Positions 47,437 to 59,687 of a stretch of DNA of 64,000 bases are shown here, piece by piece (position 1 is the stretch's first letter; every line of letters starts with the position of its first letter). Origin of the DNA: Euphorbia lathyris (Eukaryota; Streptophyta; Magnoliopsida; Malpighiales; Euphorbiaceae); the NCBI RefSeq assembly GCF_963576675.1, contig NC_088911.1, positions 29,992,501 through 30,056,500 on the forward strand. The letters are read 5' to 3'. The notes beneath the pieces are model-generated. The model made no database searches. It had not been told where the DNA came from and saw only the letters and a list, made by a program, of their open reading frames with translations. Both the position numbers and the translations under genes were made by a program.

Positions 47437-48961
47437 TGTTAAGCCCAAAATATACCTAATATATCATCAATAATTACATCAATATTGCTACGAATTTGTG
47501 CTATTTATACCTGTTTAGAATACTTTTACGTTCGAATATATTTCTTTCTTGCAAGGTACCTAAATATTTGGTAAAATCCAAATAGGAGCGAAAGAGGTTC
47601 AAAACAGAATAAAAACCCTACAAAAGGAGTAAAAAACAACGAAGATCAATTACACCAAATCGAGGACAAAGACGAAGTCAGAAACAAAAAAAATGTCAAA
47701 TTCTCGGTTGAGGAAACCAAATTCTCGGTAGAGAATTTATGAAAGCCGCGACCGAGAATCTCAAATTCTCGGTCGCGACACGCGTTTTTTAGCTCCCATT
47801 CCTTTCGTTCGAAGACCAAATAATTGCTCCCCCATTCTCGGCCGATAATTAATTATTCTCGGTAAGTTCAGCAAAACCTAGAGAGCCATTCGCACACTTT
47901 CGTTTTCGATAAAACGTGTTCGTTCGGGTGGATAAAGACGTCTCTTCGCAGAGGATACGATCCTTCATAACGGACACGACACTTCAATCACGAATCTTCA
48001 ACATCTATAAATAAAGAGTTGATAGAGAGTTTGAGAAGATATAGAAGAAAGAGATTAGTATAGAATTTATGCAGAATTCCAAGTCAAGTGATTCAGAATT
48101 TAGATTTCATTTCTGTAAAAAGCATTATGGTATACACACATTGTTTATTCAATAATTACAAACACAGTAGCGTTTAGATTTGTTCATATTAGTTTACATT
48201 CTGGTAGAGGCCGACCGCATCCCTATTATGAAGTTACAGGGAGAAGATTGAGTAGAGAATCCGCCCCTGAGTCTGACAAACTCTAAACGAAACCCAAGGA
48301 AAGGATTGACAACCCGTTCACTTGCAAGTCGTGAAATGTTTTCATACTCCTTATTCTCTGTAAACTTGTATCAAATTTATATTTCATCTAATAAAGTCTG
48401 TTCCATTCGATAGATTTTTATGCAGCACTTTGGTAAAGGATCCGAAGTGGATGCTGGTGTTTTCATTAAAACGTAGTTAAATTCAAAATCTTTACAAGGA
48501 AACTTTGTTGAACACTTAAGCAAATTGATATCATCAGTAGAGTATCAATTTGGTTAAGGTAGCGATCTAACCCGACCGTAGGAGGATTGACTGCAGTTCA
48601 AAGCCCTAAAATTAGAAGAACCGTCATTTATTTTATTGTTTTAATTTATGCAAAGTTTAAAGTTGTTTTCTTTGCTTAATGCAAACGAATACATTTGTTT
48701 ACTTTTCTAAAAGAACTTAACGTTCCTGTTTTGTAAATTCATTTCTAAATCAGAAGTATTTTCTAACATTTTTATACTCTAATTTAATTCTTATTCTAGC
48801 AATTTCAAAACCAAATCCAATTCAACGATTTTACATATTATAAACCTTAAAAATAAATCTAACTGATTCAAAATAAGTTTTTGTTAAAAAGCGTTCCCTG
48901 TGGGATCGATATCTTTTATTACTACAAGTGTATACCGTGCACTTGCGTAAATCGCTCAACA
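47437..48961 (+). repeat. A2 5' LTR
   Basis: 1,525 bp, TGTTAAGCCC...GCTCAACA. The hairpin with 13-bp perfect arms CGCGACCGAGAAT / ATTCTCGGTCGCG lies at 47747-47777, the near-palindrome ATTCTCGGCCGATAAT at 47834-47849, and the TATA box at 48006-48013. Relative to the 3' LTR it has about 43 extra bases around 47715-47757. Confidence 0.94.
48006..48013 (+). promoter_or_regulatory. A2 5' LTR TATA box
   Basis: TATAAATA, about 230 bases downstream of the GTCGCGACC hairpin. The 3' LTR counterpart is at 60214-60221. Confidence 0.75.
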
Positions 48962-48967
48962 AGTTTT

Positions 48968-48985
48968 TGGCGCCGTTGCCGGGGA
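48968..48985 (+). promoter_or_regulatory. A2 primer-binding site (tRNA-Asp type)
   Basis: TGGCGCCGTTGCCGGGGA, six bases after the LTR, identical to A1. Confidence 0.93.
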
Positions 48986-49152
48986 ACGCCAAAATTTTTG
49001 ACAAAAATTTAGATTTTTCGTATTTTATTTCGAATCTAGGTTTATTCATACTTATTAAAAATTTTGTATTTTATTTATTTTTAGATACTAACATATTTAT
49101 TTTTCAAATTCTGTTTTGAAGGTAGTTTCGGTTCGTGCGAAATTTCAGGTTC

Positions 49153-50838
49153 ATGCGCAGTTCTCGAAGTTCGGGCATGCCACCAGACCCTATTGACCCA
49201 GAAATTGAAAAGACTCTTAAAAAGAACAAGAAAGACAAGAAAAACAAAAACAAAACTCCAATAAAAACTAGAGTTACTGAGCCAGAAATTATGGCCACAC
49301 TTATGGATTACGCTAGGCCAGGAGTGGCCGGTGTGACGAACAACATAGTTAGACCCCAAATAAATGCCAACCAATTTGAGATTAAGCCAGCATTGCTTAA
49401 TATGCTACAAAATAACGTAACATTTTACGGGTTACCTAACGAAAATCCTAACACCCATTTGACAAATTTCTTAGAAATTTGTGACACTTTTAAAATACCG
49501 AATGTGACTGCGGAAGCAATCAACCTTCGCCTTTTTCCTTTTACTTTGAAGGATCGAGCCAAAGAATGGTTGACTTCTATGCCAGCCGCAACATTTGAAA
49601 CTTGGGAGCAATTAGCCCAAGCATTTTTATCAAAAAATTTTCCTTTAGCAAAAACCGCAAGAGTCATAAAAGAGTTAACATCTTTTTCTCAAAATGATAA
49701 TGAAACTCTTTATGAGGCTTGGGAATGTTTTAAAGAACTTCAACGTTTATGCCCGCACCACCAATTGCCCGCTGAACTTTTAATGCAAACATTTTATAAT
49801 GGTTTAAATCCTACAACTAGAGGTTCATTGGATGCTATGTCTGGAGGGTTATTCATGAAGAAAACATCGGCCCAAGCAAGAGAACTTTTGGAGGAGATGG
49901 CAATCAACAGTAGTATGTGGCCCGCGGAGCATGAACACGTACCAATGGCGAAACCATCATCCTCAACTATGTCATCAGTTAAAGGTATAGTGAATCTTGA
50001 TCCAGTTGCGATGTTGCAAGCCCAATTTTCTGCCTTATCGCACAAAATTGATAGGTTTATGGCACCGTGTGATCCTAATGGTAAGCCAATCTAAACGGAT
50101 GTGGATTATGAAGGTATGAGCGAAATTGAACAGGTAAATTTTGTCCAAGGGCAAAATCAAACTAATAACCCTTATTCCAATACATATAATCCTGGATGGA
50201 GAAATCATCCTAACTTTAATTGGAGAGATAATAATAATAATGCTAATGCTAATCAAAATCGTACCACTAATTATCAAAATCAATCAAGAGATACGATTAG
50301 CACTTTATCTTCTCAAATCGACAAATTTATTGATGCTATGAGCGGAAAAATAAGTAATCACGACGATGGTTTTAAACAGATCGAGAATAAATTCGATCAG
50401 CTTATTAAAAACCAATCATCTAGCATCCATAATTTGGAGGTTCAAATTGGACAACTCGATAAATCAATTCCATCCCGCAAAGAGGGAAGCCTTCCCAGCC
50501 ATACGGAAGAAAATCCGAAAGAGCATGTAAAGGCTATCGCTCTTCGTTCAGGGAAAAATTACTTAGGTCCGGAAATGCCTGGAAATTCAACTTTACCAGG
50601 AACTGATTTACCAAAATCCAAAGAAGATATGTTAAATCAAAAAGATACACCAATTGACTCGAGTACAAAAACTTTTGTACCCAAACCACCTTTTCCACAC
50701 AAAGTCCGAAATAAGGACTATGACAAACAACTTTTAACATTTTTAGACAAACTTAAAAATTTGTATATTAATTTGACGTTTATGGATGCAATTACGCAAA
50801 TTCCCAATTATGGTAAGTTCCTAAAAGATTTAATTTAA
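49153..50838 (+). pseudogene. gag: A2 gag (two in-frame stops)
   Basis: The ATG at 49153 opens MRSSRSSGMPPDP. The gag body aligns with A1 throughout, and this copy keeps the base that A1 lost near 34609. It is interrupted by TAA at 50092-50094 (A1 has Gln, CAA) and by TAA at 50836-50838 (A1 pol frame has Ser). Frame continuity with pol (50839 onward) shows that gag and pol were one fused reading frame. Landmarks are LMDYARPGV, AKEWLTSMP, CPHHQLPAELL and FYNGLNPTTRG. Confidence 0.9.
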
Positions 50839-53800
50839 AAGAAAATCAGTTGGGAAGGAATTTCATCCATTTCACTAACTGAAGATTGTAGTTCAATTGT
50901 GTCAAGTAATTTGTCCACTAAACTGAAAGATCCCGGATGTTTTACCATTCCGTTTAAATTGGGAGATATTGAATTCCCAAGTTGTCTTTGTGATTTAGGA
51001 GCAAGCATAAACTTGATGCCATTATCAATTTTTAATAAGTTAGGCTTAGAAGAAGATATCAAACGTACCAATATGGTTTTGCAATTAGCGGATCAAACCA
51101 CTAAAAGACCATATGGTATAATCGAGGATGTTTTAGTTAAAGTTGACAAAATTATTTTTCCTACCGATTTCGTTATATTAGATTTTGCATATGACGTTAA
51201 TTGTCCGCTAATCTTTGGTAGACCGTTCATGAACACGGGACGTGCTCTAGTTGATGTGTCGGAAGGGAAAGTAGTTTTACGAATAGGAGACGATAAGATC
51301 GAGTTTGATATGAATCAAGCAATGAAGTATCCTATGGAGGATTTCGCTTGTATGAAACTTGATTTAGTTGAAGAATGTGTAAATGACATTGTTCAAAAAG
51401 AAGAAATAATAGAACCTATAATGAGTGAGGAATTAGAAGATAAGGACCCAGTGCCTTTGATTCGAGAAGATGGACCAGTTCCGCCTTCAATTATAGTTCC
51501 ACCTAAATTAGAACTTAAAGAATTACCAAACCATTTGAGGTACGCTTTCTTAGGCGAAGGCGATTCTCTACCTATAATTATCTCTAACAAACTAACACAG
51601 GTTCAAGAAGAGAAATTAAAGGATGTTGTTAGAAATAGAATAGGAAGTATGGGATGGCAAATTTCAGACTTAAAAGGAATTAATCCTAGTATTGTAATGC
51701 ACAGAATTCACTTAGAACAAGATAAGCCACCTAAAGCGGATAGGCAAAGACGCTTAAATCCGAATATGAAAGAGGTAGTCAAAAATGAGATTACTAAACT
51801 TCTAAACAATGGAATCATTTATCCTATTTCGGATAGTGAATGGGTTAGTCCAATCCATTGTGTACCCCAAAAGGGAGGTATCACTGTTGTAAGGAATGAC
51901 GAAGGTGAATTAATACCTACACGAACCACCACCGATTGGAGGGTTTGTATAGACTATAGGAACCTAAACAAAGCAACTAGGAAAGATCATTTTCCTCTAC
52001 CTTTCATTGATCAAATGATCGAAAGGATAGCTGGTCATGCTTTTTATTGTTTTCTAGACGGTTATGCCGGACTCTTTCAAATATATATTTACCCGGATGA
52101 CCAAGACAAAACAACCTTCACGTGTCCTTATGGAACATTTGCATATAGGAGAATGCCCTTTGGTCTATGTAACGCACCAGCAACATTTCAACGTTGTATG
52201 ACTGCAATTTTTAATGATTTCATTGAAGATATCATGGAAGTTTTTGTGGATGATTTTTCCGTTTATGGAGATTCTTTCGATTCATGCTTACAGAACTTGG
52301 ATAAAGTTTTGTCTAGGTGTGAAGAAACAAATTTAGTATTAGATTGTTTTAGGTCACAAAATATCTGAAAAGGGATTAGAAGTGGATAGAGCAAAAACTT
52401 CAGTAATAGAAAAATTACCCCCTCCAACTACTGTTAAGGGAGTAAGGTCATTTTTAGGACATGCGGGTTTTTACAGAAGATTTATTAAGAATTTCTCTGT
52501 AATTTCCAAACCACTTACTAATTTACTCATGAAAGATTCAACCTTTGATTTTAATGAAGATTGCGTTAAAGCTTTCGAAACATTGAAAACAGCTTTAGTC
52601 AGTGCACCTATTATTGCTAAACCCGATTGGGATTTACCTTTTGAAATTATGTGTGATGCAAGTGACTTAGCTGTCGGATGTGTTTTAGGTCAAAGAAAGG
52701 ATAAAAAACTTCATATCATTTATTATGCAAGTCACACACTGTCCGGTGCACAATTAAACTACACCACAACCGAGAAGGAAATGTTAGCTGTAGTTTTTGC
52801 ATGCGATAAGTTTAGGTCATACTTGTTAGGTTCGAAGGTTATTATTTATACCGATCACGCAGCTTTAAGATATTTATTTGCTAAAAAAGATGCAAAACCA
52901 CGTCTAATTAGATGGGTTTTATTGTTACAAGAATTTGATATAGAAATTAAAGACAAAAAGGGAGTAGAAAACCTTGTCGCCGATCATCTATCGAGACTCG
53001 AAGATGAAAATGGTCCTATAGGTGAAACTATCGGTATACGAGATGATTTCCCTGATGAATATCTCTATCAAATAAAAAGTGTCATGTCACCATGGTATGC
53101 GGATTTTGCAAATTATCTTGCAGCCAATATTGTTCCGGAAGGATTAACTTTCCATCAAAAGAAGAAATTTTTCTTTGACATTAAACAGTATTTTTGGGAA
53201 GATCCTTTTTTGTTTAGAACTTGTGGTGACGGGATAATTAGGAGATGCGTTAGTGAAAATGAATATGAGTATATAATGTCGGAATGCCATTCTAGCTCTT
53301 ATGGGGGCCATAACGGCGTTAGTAAGACAGTAGCTAAAATATTTGAATGTGGATTATTTTGGCCTACGATGTTTAAAGACGTCCGTTCATTTATTACTCG
53401 TTGTAACAAGTGCCAAAGAACAGGAAATTTAGGCAGAAAAGATGAGATGCCCCTCACAAACATGTTAGAAGTTGAAGTCTTCGACATGTGGGGAATAGAT
53501 TTCATGGGACCTTTTCCCCCTTCTTTTGGTAAAACTTACATATTAGTCGTCGTAGATTATGTTTCGAAGTGGGTTGAAGCAATTGCGACCCCGACAAATG
53601 ATTCTAAAATTGTTGTTAATTTTCTTGACGATATATTTTGTAGATTTGGTTGTCCTAGAGTCATTGTTAGTGATGGCGGTACCCATTTTATAAACCGAAG
53701 TTTTGATATACTTATGAAAGAGATATCAAATAGAGAACTCAAATGGATTTTAGAGAAAATAGTTTCATCTTCAAGAAAAGACTGGTCTCGTAAACTCAAA

Positions 53801-54313
53801 AATACGTTATGGGCATACCGTACTGCATTTAAAACTCCAATAGGAATGACTCCATACCGATTAGTGTATAGGAAGGCGTGTCATTTGCCAGTCGAATTAG
53901 AGCACAAAGCCTATTGGGCTATTAGGGAACTTAATTTTAATTTGCAACAAGCATGTAAGAAACGTTTGCTCAACTTAAATGAGTTAGACGAGTTACGTCA
54001 TCTATCTTACGAAAATGCGAAAATATATAAAGAAAAGGTGAAAAAATGGCACGACGCCAAAATTAAAGTCAAAAGCTTTAAAATTGGGGACAAGGTGCTG
54101 TTATTTAATTCATGACTCCGCTTATTTCCAGGTAAACTTAAGTCCAGATGGACAGGACCATATCTAGTCCTTAATGTATTCGATTATGGCTCCTTAGAAC
54201 TTGAAGGATCTGACGGAGTTCGTTTTAAAGTTAACGGTAATAGATGTAAAATCTATTACGAAAATGTTTCAAACGAAGAAATTACGTTCGTGACGCATTT
54301 TTGTGACGATTAA
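50839..54313 (+). pseudogene. pol: A2 pol: protease, RT, RNase H, integrase (deletions and a stop)
   Basis: Same domain order as A1: protease [25 protein letters not shown] and FVDD (A1 has FMDD), RNase [11 protein letters not shown], integrase GIDFMGPFP and SDGGTHF. Defects: a 35-bp deletion near 52348 between two ATTG tetramers, which shifts the frame and removes the stretch after NLVL; a 60-bp in-frame deletion near 53719, which removes 20 residues just before the catalytic-glutamate region of the integrase; and TGA at 54113-54115 where A1 has Arg. The frame then continues to the TAA at 54311-54313. Confidence 0.92.
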
Positions 54314-55029
54314 TTCATTTAGATTTAATGTTCTTTATTTTTATTTTATTTTATTTTTGTTTCGTTTTGTTAGTTTTAATATGTTTTAATGATTTTTAAT
54401 TTTAGTTTCAATTTTACAAATGCCAATTTTATGATTTTTAATTATTAATAGACTTTATATTAAGGTTTAGATACATAAAAATGTGTTTAAGTCATGCTTT
54501 TATTTTATTTTTAGGTCTTTAGCATGAATTGGGAGAAAACTGGTGATTCTCAGCCGAGAATTTGGAATTCTCAGTTGAGAATTCACATTTTCAGAATTGT
54601 CCAAACAGGTAGGTTTTTTCTGAACTTACCGAGAATATTTAATTCTCGGCCGAGAATTGGAAAAATAGGTTTCGACGCCTGATTTCCGTAAGGAAATCAG
54701 CGTGTCGCGACCGAGAATTTGGAATTCTCGGTCGTGACACGGGGATTTTATTCCCATCAAACCTGTATCTTCTTCTACCTGCAGACACACACTTTCAAAA
54801 ACGAAAACTTGAGTTTCTTCAACTTTCAAAGGTATGATTTTATGCCTTTTCGCATCAAAACAACACCTCGTTTCGTCCTAAATTCCTATAAATAAGTCCT
54901 AGAGAATCAAAAGTTCTAATACAATTTTTATCTCTTCATCTCTGTCAGAACAAATTTCTGATTTTTCTCAAACCACCATTCATAAACTAAGTTATAGATA
55001 CACTTGTTTCTTTAGTTCCTTCCAAAAGC
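54314..55029 (+). promoter_or_regulatory. A2 pol-ORF2 spacer with inverted LTR module, hairpins and TATA box
   Basis: After a T-rich stretch: the 18-base palindrome AATTCTCGGCCGAGAATT (54641-54658) within a block that is the reverse complement of an LTR block; a hairpin with 9-bp arms CTGATTTCC/GGAAATCAG (54679-54700); and a hairpin with 18-bp arms, one mismatch, GTGTCGCGACCGAGAATT (54702-54719 with 54723-54740). A TATA box CTATAAATAAG at 54886-54896 lies 143 bases before the ORF2 ATG and matches the LTR TATA context. Confidence 0.7.
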
Positions 55030-55977
55030 ATGACTACTAAACACAAACCTTCTAAGAAAATTGCTGCTTCAGGCACTAAACGTCCCGACTTATCCAAACG
55101 ATACGGTGCGCCCTTTCCTATCTTCAATCATGATGAGGGCAGGCGCTACTAGAGGCTTCGTTACAAGTTCTTCATCGGAATGTTGTATATGGATGACTTT
55201 TTGAACGCACAACTCGAAATAAGCGATGACATGAGTCGCTATTTGGAACGCTTAGGGTGGACAAAATTCGCCAACATGCGATTTCCTATCATTGGCGATT
55301 GGATCCTCGAGTTTTTCTGTACCGTTCGTTTCGTTAACAAACGACGGGTGCGTCTTAGTTTTCATCGAGATGGAGAAATATTTACTTTCGGATATCCCGA
55401 GTTGAATGCCTGGTTTGGTTTTCCCCCGAGGGATACAATCAAACGTTATCCTGGCAAAGATATGACGTCCACTGATATTTGGAGAATGCTCACTGGATTC
55501 TGGCGATTCAATCCTAAACTCGCCTACAATCAATCCTTTCACTCCAATTCTATGCTGTATCTACACAAGTTCCTGAGTCACAGTTTTTTCGGGCGCACAT
55601 TTAGCAGTGTGGTCCGTGACACCGATTTATATGTCCTTGGTGATATATTCCAAGGAAATACCGTTGATACTTCAAAAATTCTGATGGAGGGTCTTGTTGC
55701 CGCTTCTCGATCCAAGGATAAAAAGATTGGATTCGGGAATATAATTTGCGGAATAATTCTCGGTACCAAGGGTACTATTACTATTCCGTGGAGCGAGGAT
55801 GAATCCTTTCCGACCCTAGATTATGAGTTTCTAGAGTATGAAGGTCTTGTGAAACGTGTCTTTCGAGCAGGCCCGCATTTTCTATCTGCATCAGAACGTC
55901 AAGCTTTCGTGCAGTTGAAAATTGACCGTTTTAGGGCTAGGGAAATCCCGATTGATAGGGATGAATATATAGAATAG
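55030..55977 (+). pseudogene. A2 ORF2, ATHILA ORF-1-like protein (one stop)
   Basis: The ATG at 55030 opens MTTKHKPSKK. The frame is interrupted only by TAG at 55150-55152 (codon 41; A1 has Gln, CAG), then open to 55977. Landmarks match A1 ORF2: GWTKFANMRFP, WFGFPPRD, WRMLTGFWRFNP, HKFLSHSFFGR, DLYVLGDIFQG and GIILGTKG. A downstream methionine (55180, MLYMDDFLN) could start a shorter product of 265 residues. Similarity to A1 ORF2 over the whole length, despite divergence at the DNA level, suggests past selection on the protein. Confidence 0.85.
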
Positions 55978-57059
55978 TTTAGGTTTATATATGTTTTAGT
56001 TTGTACATGTTTCCGAATTTGTGTTATTTAATTTTCATTCTATGTTTTTTATGTTTTGTTTCAATTTTTTGTATATATATGTTCATTTAATAAAAATTTA
56101 TATTCATTTTTAGTTCATTTATTGATTTTACCTTTGTTATGATATATTTGTTCCATTTCCTATATGATCATAAGCAAATCTATACTAAATTCATTTATTA
56201 TAGAACAATTCTTATTCTTCTTGCTCAAATGGATATTAAAAATGCCTTAAATAAACTAGTATAGTTTTTCTTCATAAACACATATATTTACACTTAATCC
56301 AAATTCATTGTGTTCAATCCATTAAGATTTAATTCATTTAATTAATACATGCACTAGTATTTATTTGTACTTAATATGATTCATTTAACTTATATACATA
56401 AATATGCATTAAGGTTTCATTACTTCTTAATATGACACATTTATTTCTCTTAATTTTTACAATTAATAAGGATAAACCTTTGGTTTTCCTTGCATTTAAT
56501 GTTTTCATTTAAGTTTTTAAGTGCAGGTACAGTTCACATTAAGTTTAGGACACAATTAATCAACCAAATTACACAAACTAAGTCAAAATACACAAAATCA
56601 GCCACTTTTGACCGATTCTCGGCCGAGAATTTAAAATTCTCGGTAAGTCCAGCAAAAACAGGCCGAAATCAGAGCAAAAAAATCTCTGATTTTCGCGTGC
56701 CGCGACCGCGGATCGTCATTCTCAGTCACGACACGCGACCTGTAGGGCGAATATCTCCAGATTTTTGACCTATTTTTAGTCTATTCCTATTCCTATTCAA
56801 CCTCTACATCTCCATATTTTACCCTATATAAACCTACTCCTTACACAAACCTCACATCACCTCACCTTTTACCCAATCACCTACTCTAAACTCTTCCCCA
56901 TAAATTACTTTTCCTTTTCCCAACTTATTCTTTACCCCCTCTAATCACTTCTCACTTCAATTCCACATTTACAACTCTCCCATCATCTTCAAGCTTTGCT
57001 TTTCTCTCTTTTCAAACTCTTCTTCTTCTTCTTTGCACAACCCTACAAACACCATTACC
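55978..57059 (+). promoter_or_regulatory. A2 ORF2-ORF3 spacer with LTR-like module and TATA box
   Basis: AT-rich, with AATAAA at 56089-56094 as a possible poly(A) signal for ORF2. From 56615 comes the perfect palindrome ATTCTCGGCCGAGAAT and a further ~25 bases matching the A2 LTR at 60042-60084. A hairpin lies at 56694-56737 (CGCGTGCCGCGAC type, two mismatches) and TATATAAA at 56825-56832, 235 bases before the ORF3 ATG. A pyrimidine-rich leader follows. Confidence 0.7.
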
Positions 57060-58277
57060 ATGCCTAGACAAAAGCGTGTTGGTCACAAGCCGGCAGTTAC
57101 GGAAGCTAATCGCCTTCGTATTCGTTGCGGAGCCTATTTTGACATCGAAACGGAGGAGGAAGCCGCTCGGTTCATTCACTTTTCCCATGCTAACCGGCAG
57201 TTTGTGGATATGCACTTCCTTGACTTTGATTCGGTAAGAGCATTGAATTTCTCTACTAGAATTGATGCTTTTATTGAAGCTTTGGGTTGGCAAGAGTTTG
57301 TTTCTATGCGTTTTCCCCGTATTCAGGAATATGTGGTAGAGTTTTTGGTCACTTTGACCATGAATAAGAAGAAGACATCAATTTCCTTTAGGAATAATGG
57401 TGTGACTTACACCATTGATTATGAGGCTATGGGAAATATGTTTGGTTTCCCTACTAGCGATTTTTATGACAAGCCTAAGGATTTTGATAACGATTCTATT
57501 TGACAAACTCTTTCGGATCAAGATTATTTTAACTCCAAAAACACTTCAAGCAAGTTGATTAAGGACAATTGTGTGTCCTTCTTTCACAAATTTCTGAGTT
57601 ATTCATTGTTTGGTCGTGTTGAGAGCTCAAAAATTCAAGTTCGGGATTTTTTTGTTTTGGATTGTCTGTTTAAGGGTTTGAGGGTTGATAGCATCGGTAT
57701 GTTGTTTGATAATTTGTTCCGTGCTTCGAGGGCTTCCACAATTCAAGTCCCTCTCGGTAATTTTATCACGGCTATTATTTTGGGCGCACAGGGTGAATTG
57801 GCCGATTATGACATGTCCACCTACCATGGGTATGTTCCAATTTTGGACATTTCGGCTCTTGAGCGGGCTCACTTATTGCTTACTTCGGTTCCTCCTGTTT
57901 TTATTTCATATACTTCCCGTATTGCCCATCTTCGTGGCACTATGGGTGGAGGCGCTTCGAGTTCACAATTTGTAGGTACCGAAGAAGGAGGCGAGGCGGA
58001 AGGCGAAGAAGATGCACCGTCGGCTCAACCACAACCCCAAGCACCTCAAGATGATGATCCGATGGATTTAAGGCGGATTTTGAACCAAATCAATTCCAAT
58101 AATCGCCAAATGAATTTAAGAATTGATGATTTGGTGGAGAACAATATGGTGATGAATGACAACCTCAATACTTTGAGGCGCGAGCATAGGTCAACTCGGC
58201 ATAGGATGCTTTCTTTCTTCCGTCGCCGCAATGTGGAGACTTCACCAACACCTCCCGATTCCCCGCCTCAAGCTTAG
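57060..58277 (+). pseudogene. A2 ORF3, ATHILA ORF-1-like protein (one stop)
   Basis: The ATG at 57060 opens MPRQKRVGHKP. The only break is TGA at 57501-57503 (A1 has Trp, TGG); the frame then runs to 58277. Landmarks: RIDAFIEALGWQEFVSMRFP, EFLVTL, MGNMFGFPTSD, HKFLSYSLFGRVESSK, DFFVLDCLFKG and AIILGAQGE. The C-terminus has an acidic/Gln-Pro stretch and a helical segment (NRQMNLRIDDLVENN) ending in basic SFFRRRN, as in A1. No catalytic motif is visible and the function is unknown. Confidence 0.85.
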
Positions 58278-59687
58278 GTTTTATCTTTTCTTTTTATCTT
58301 GTCATGTTATCTTTCAATTTAAGTTTGGTACAATATTTTTATTTATTATGTTTCATACAATTTTTAATTTTATGTTGAATGATTTTTCTTTGCTAAATTT
58401 TTATTTTTATTTCGTATGCTTTATTTCGTGCTTATTTTTCATGTTATCTCCATATTTCACCAATGAGGACATGGTCCAATCTAAGTGTGGGAGGAGATAT
58501 ACATATATCATTTTACTTTTTAGTACGAATACTAAATGCAACGAATAATTTTTATGCAAATGCAACATATATTGCAACACATTTTATTTCACATTATTTT
58601 TCATAACTTTACATTTCCATATGATTAAAAATATTTTAACTTATGATTATTTTTAGGCTATCATTATCGTTAGAAATAATATTTCTATACGGGCAACATT
58701 GTTTTTCAAAAAATTTCACGAATCTCCGATACGATTTTAAGTAAAAACGTCTCGAGTGAATGTATTTAAGTAAAAATTCTTTATTTCAATCTCTATTTTA
58801 TATCATACAATTCATGATACAATAAATCTTATTTTAAATTTTCAATTAGGTTTATAGGCATTAAATTGAACTAACATTTTTTGCTCGGTTTGATTTCGTC
58901 TTACATTAACACCAATTGAAGTTTTTAAGGAAACTTTAGCCATAATACATGTCGAATTTTAAGTCAATATAGGATGAATGTGCTATCTTTCTTTTTCCCA
59001 ATTTACAATTTTATAAATTCATAATAATTAATCAATTAGTTGAATTCTTAACTTTTGGCCACGATTGAGACCAACCTTATCACAATCGAGGTATGAAAGG
59101 GAAGAAAATTAAGTCCCGTTTACTTTTGGCCACGATTGCGACCACCCTTATCACAATCGAGGTATGGAAGGAACGTTAAAAGCAAAATTAAGCGTGTTTA
59201 AGTTTAAAGTAACGATTGCGTCCACCCATGACATGGTCGGTATCTCTTAAGCAAACACTAAGCAATGAAATACGTATAAAGTTACGGTTGAGACCACCCT
59301 TATCTCGGGCGTAACTAAGCAAAATTTTTTTTATTAAAATTAAGTACTTATTTAAAATAATATATCTTATATATTAGTTTAGGTTTGGGAAAGGAAATTT
59401 TGTGCTTTAAAAAGCCTTAAGACGAAAGATTCAATAACATGCGTGCTTATATCGTCCCGAATACTTCAATTCAAAATTGAAAATACAAGAAAAAAGATAT
59501 ATCGCCTTTATACTAAGTTAGTTTGATATTTTGCGGATAAATTTGCCATACGAAGTTAGTCTTTTCGGCTTAACTAATTTAAAAGTTAATACAGAGATAT
59601 ATGTTTTATTTTTTATACAGAGATTAGTTAAAGAAATAATTCAGTGAAATTTTGCTCGGGACTAGCAAAAGATTAAGTGTGGAGATT
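58278..59687 (+). other. A2 3' non-coding region ending in the polypurine tract
   Basis: No gene. Internal polypurine-like CTAAGTGTGGGAG at 58481-58493, the four degenerate units between 59057 and 59320, the shared block from 59382, and the terminal tract TTAAGTGTGGAGATT at 59673-59687. Confidence 0.8.
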
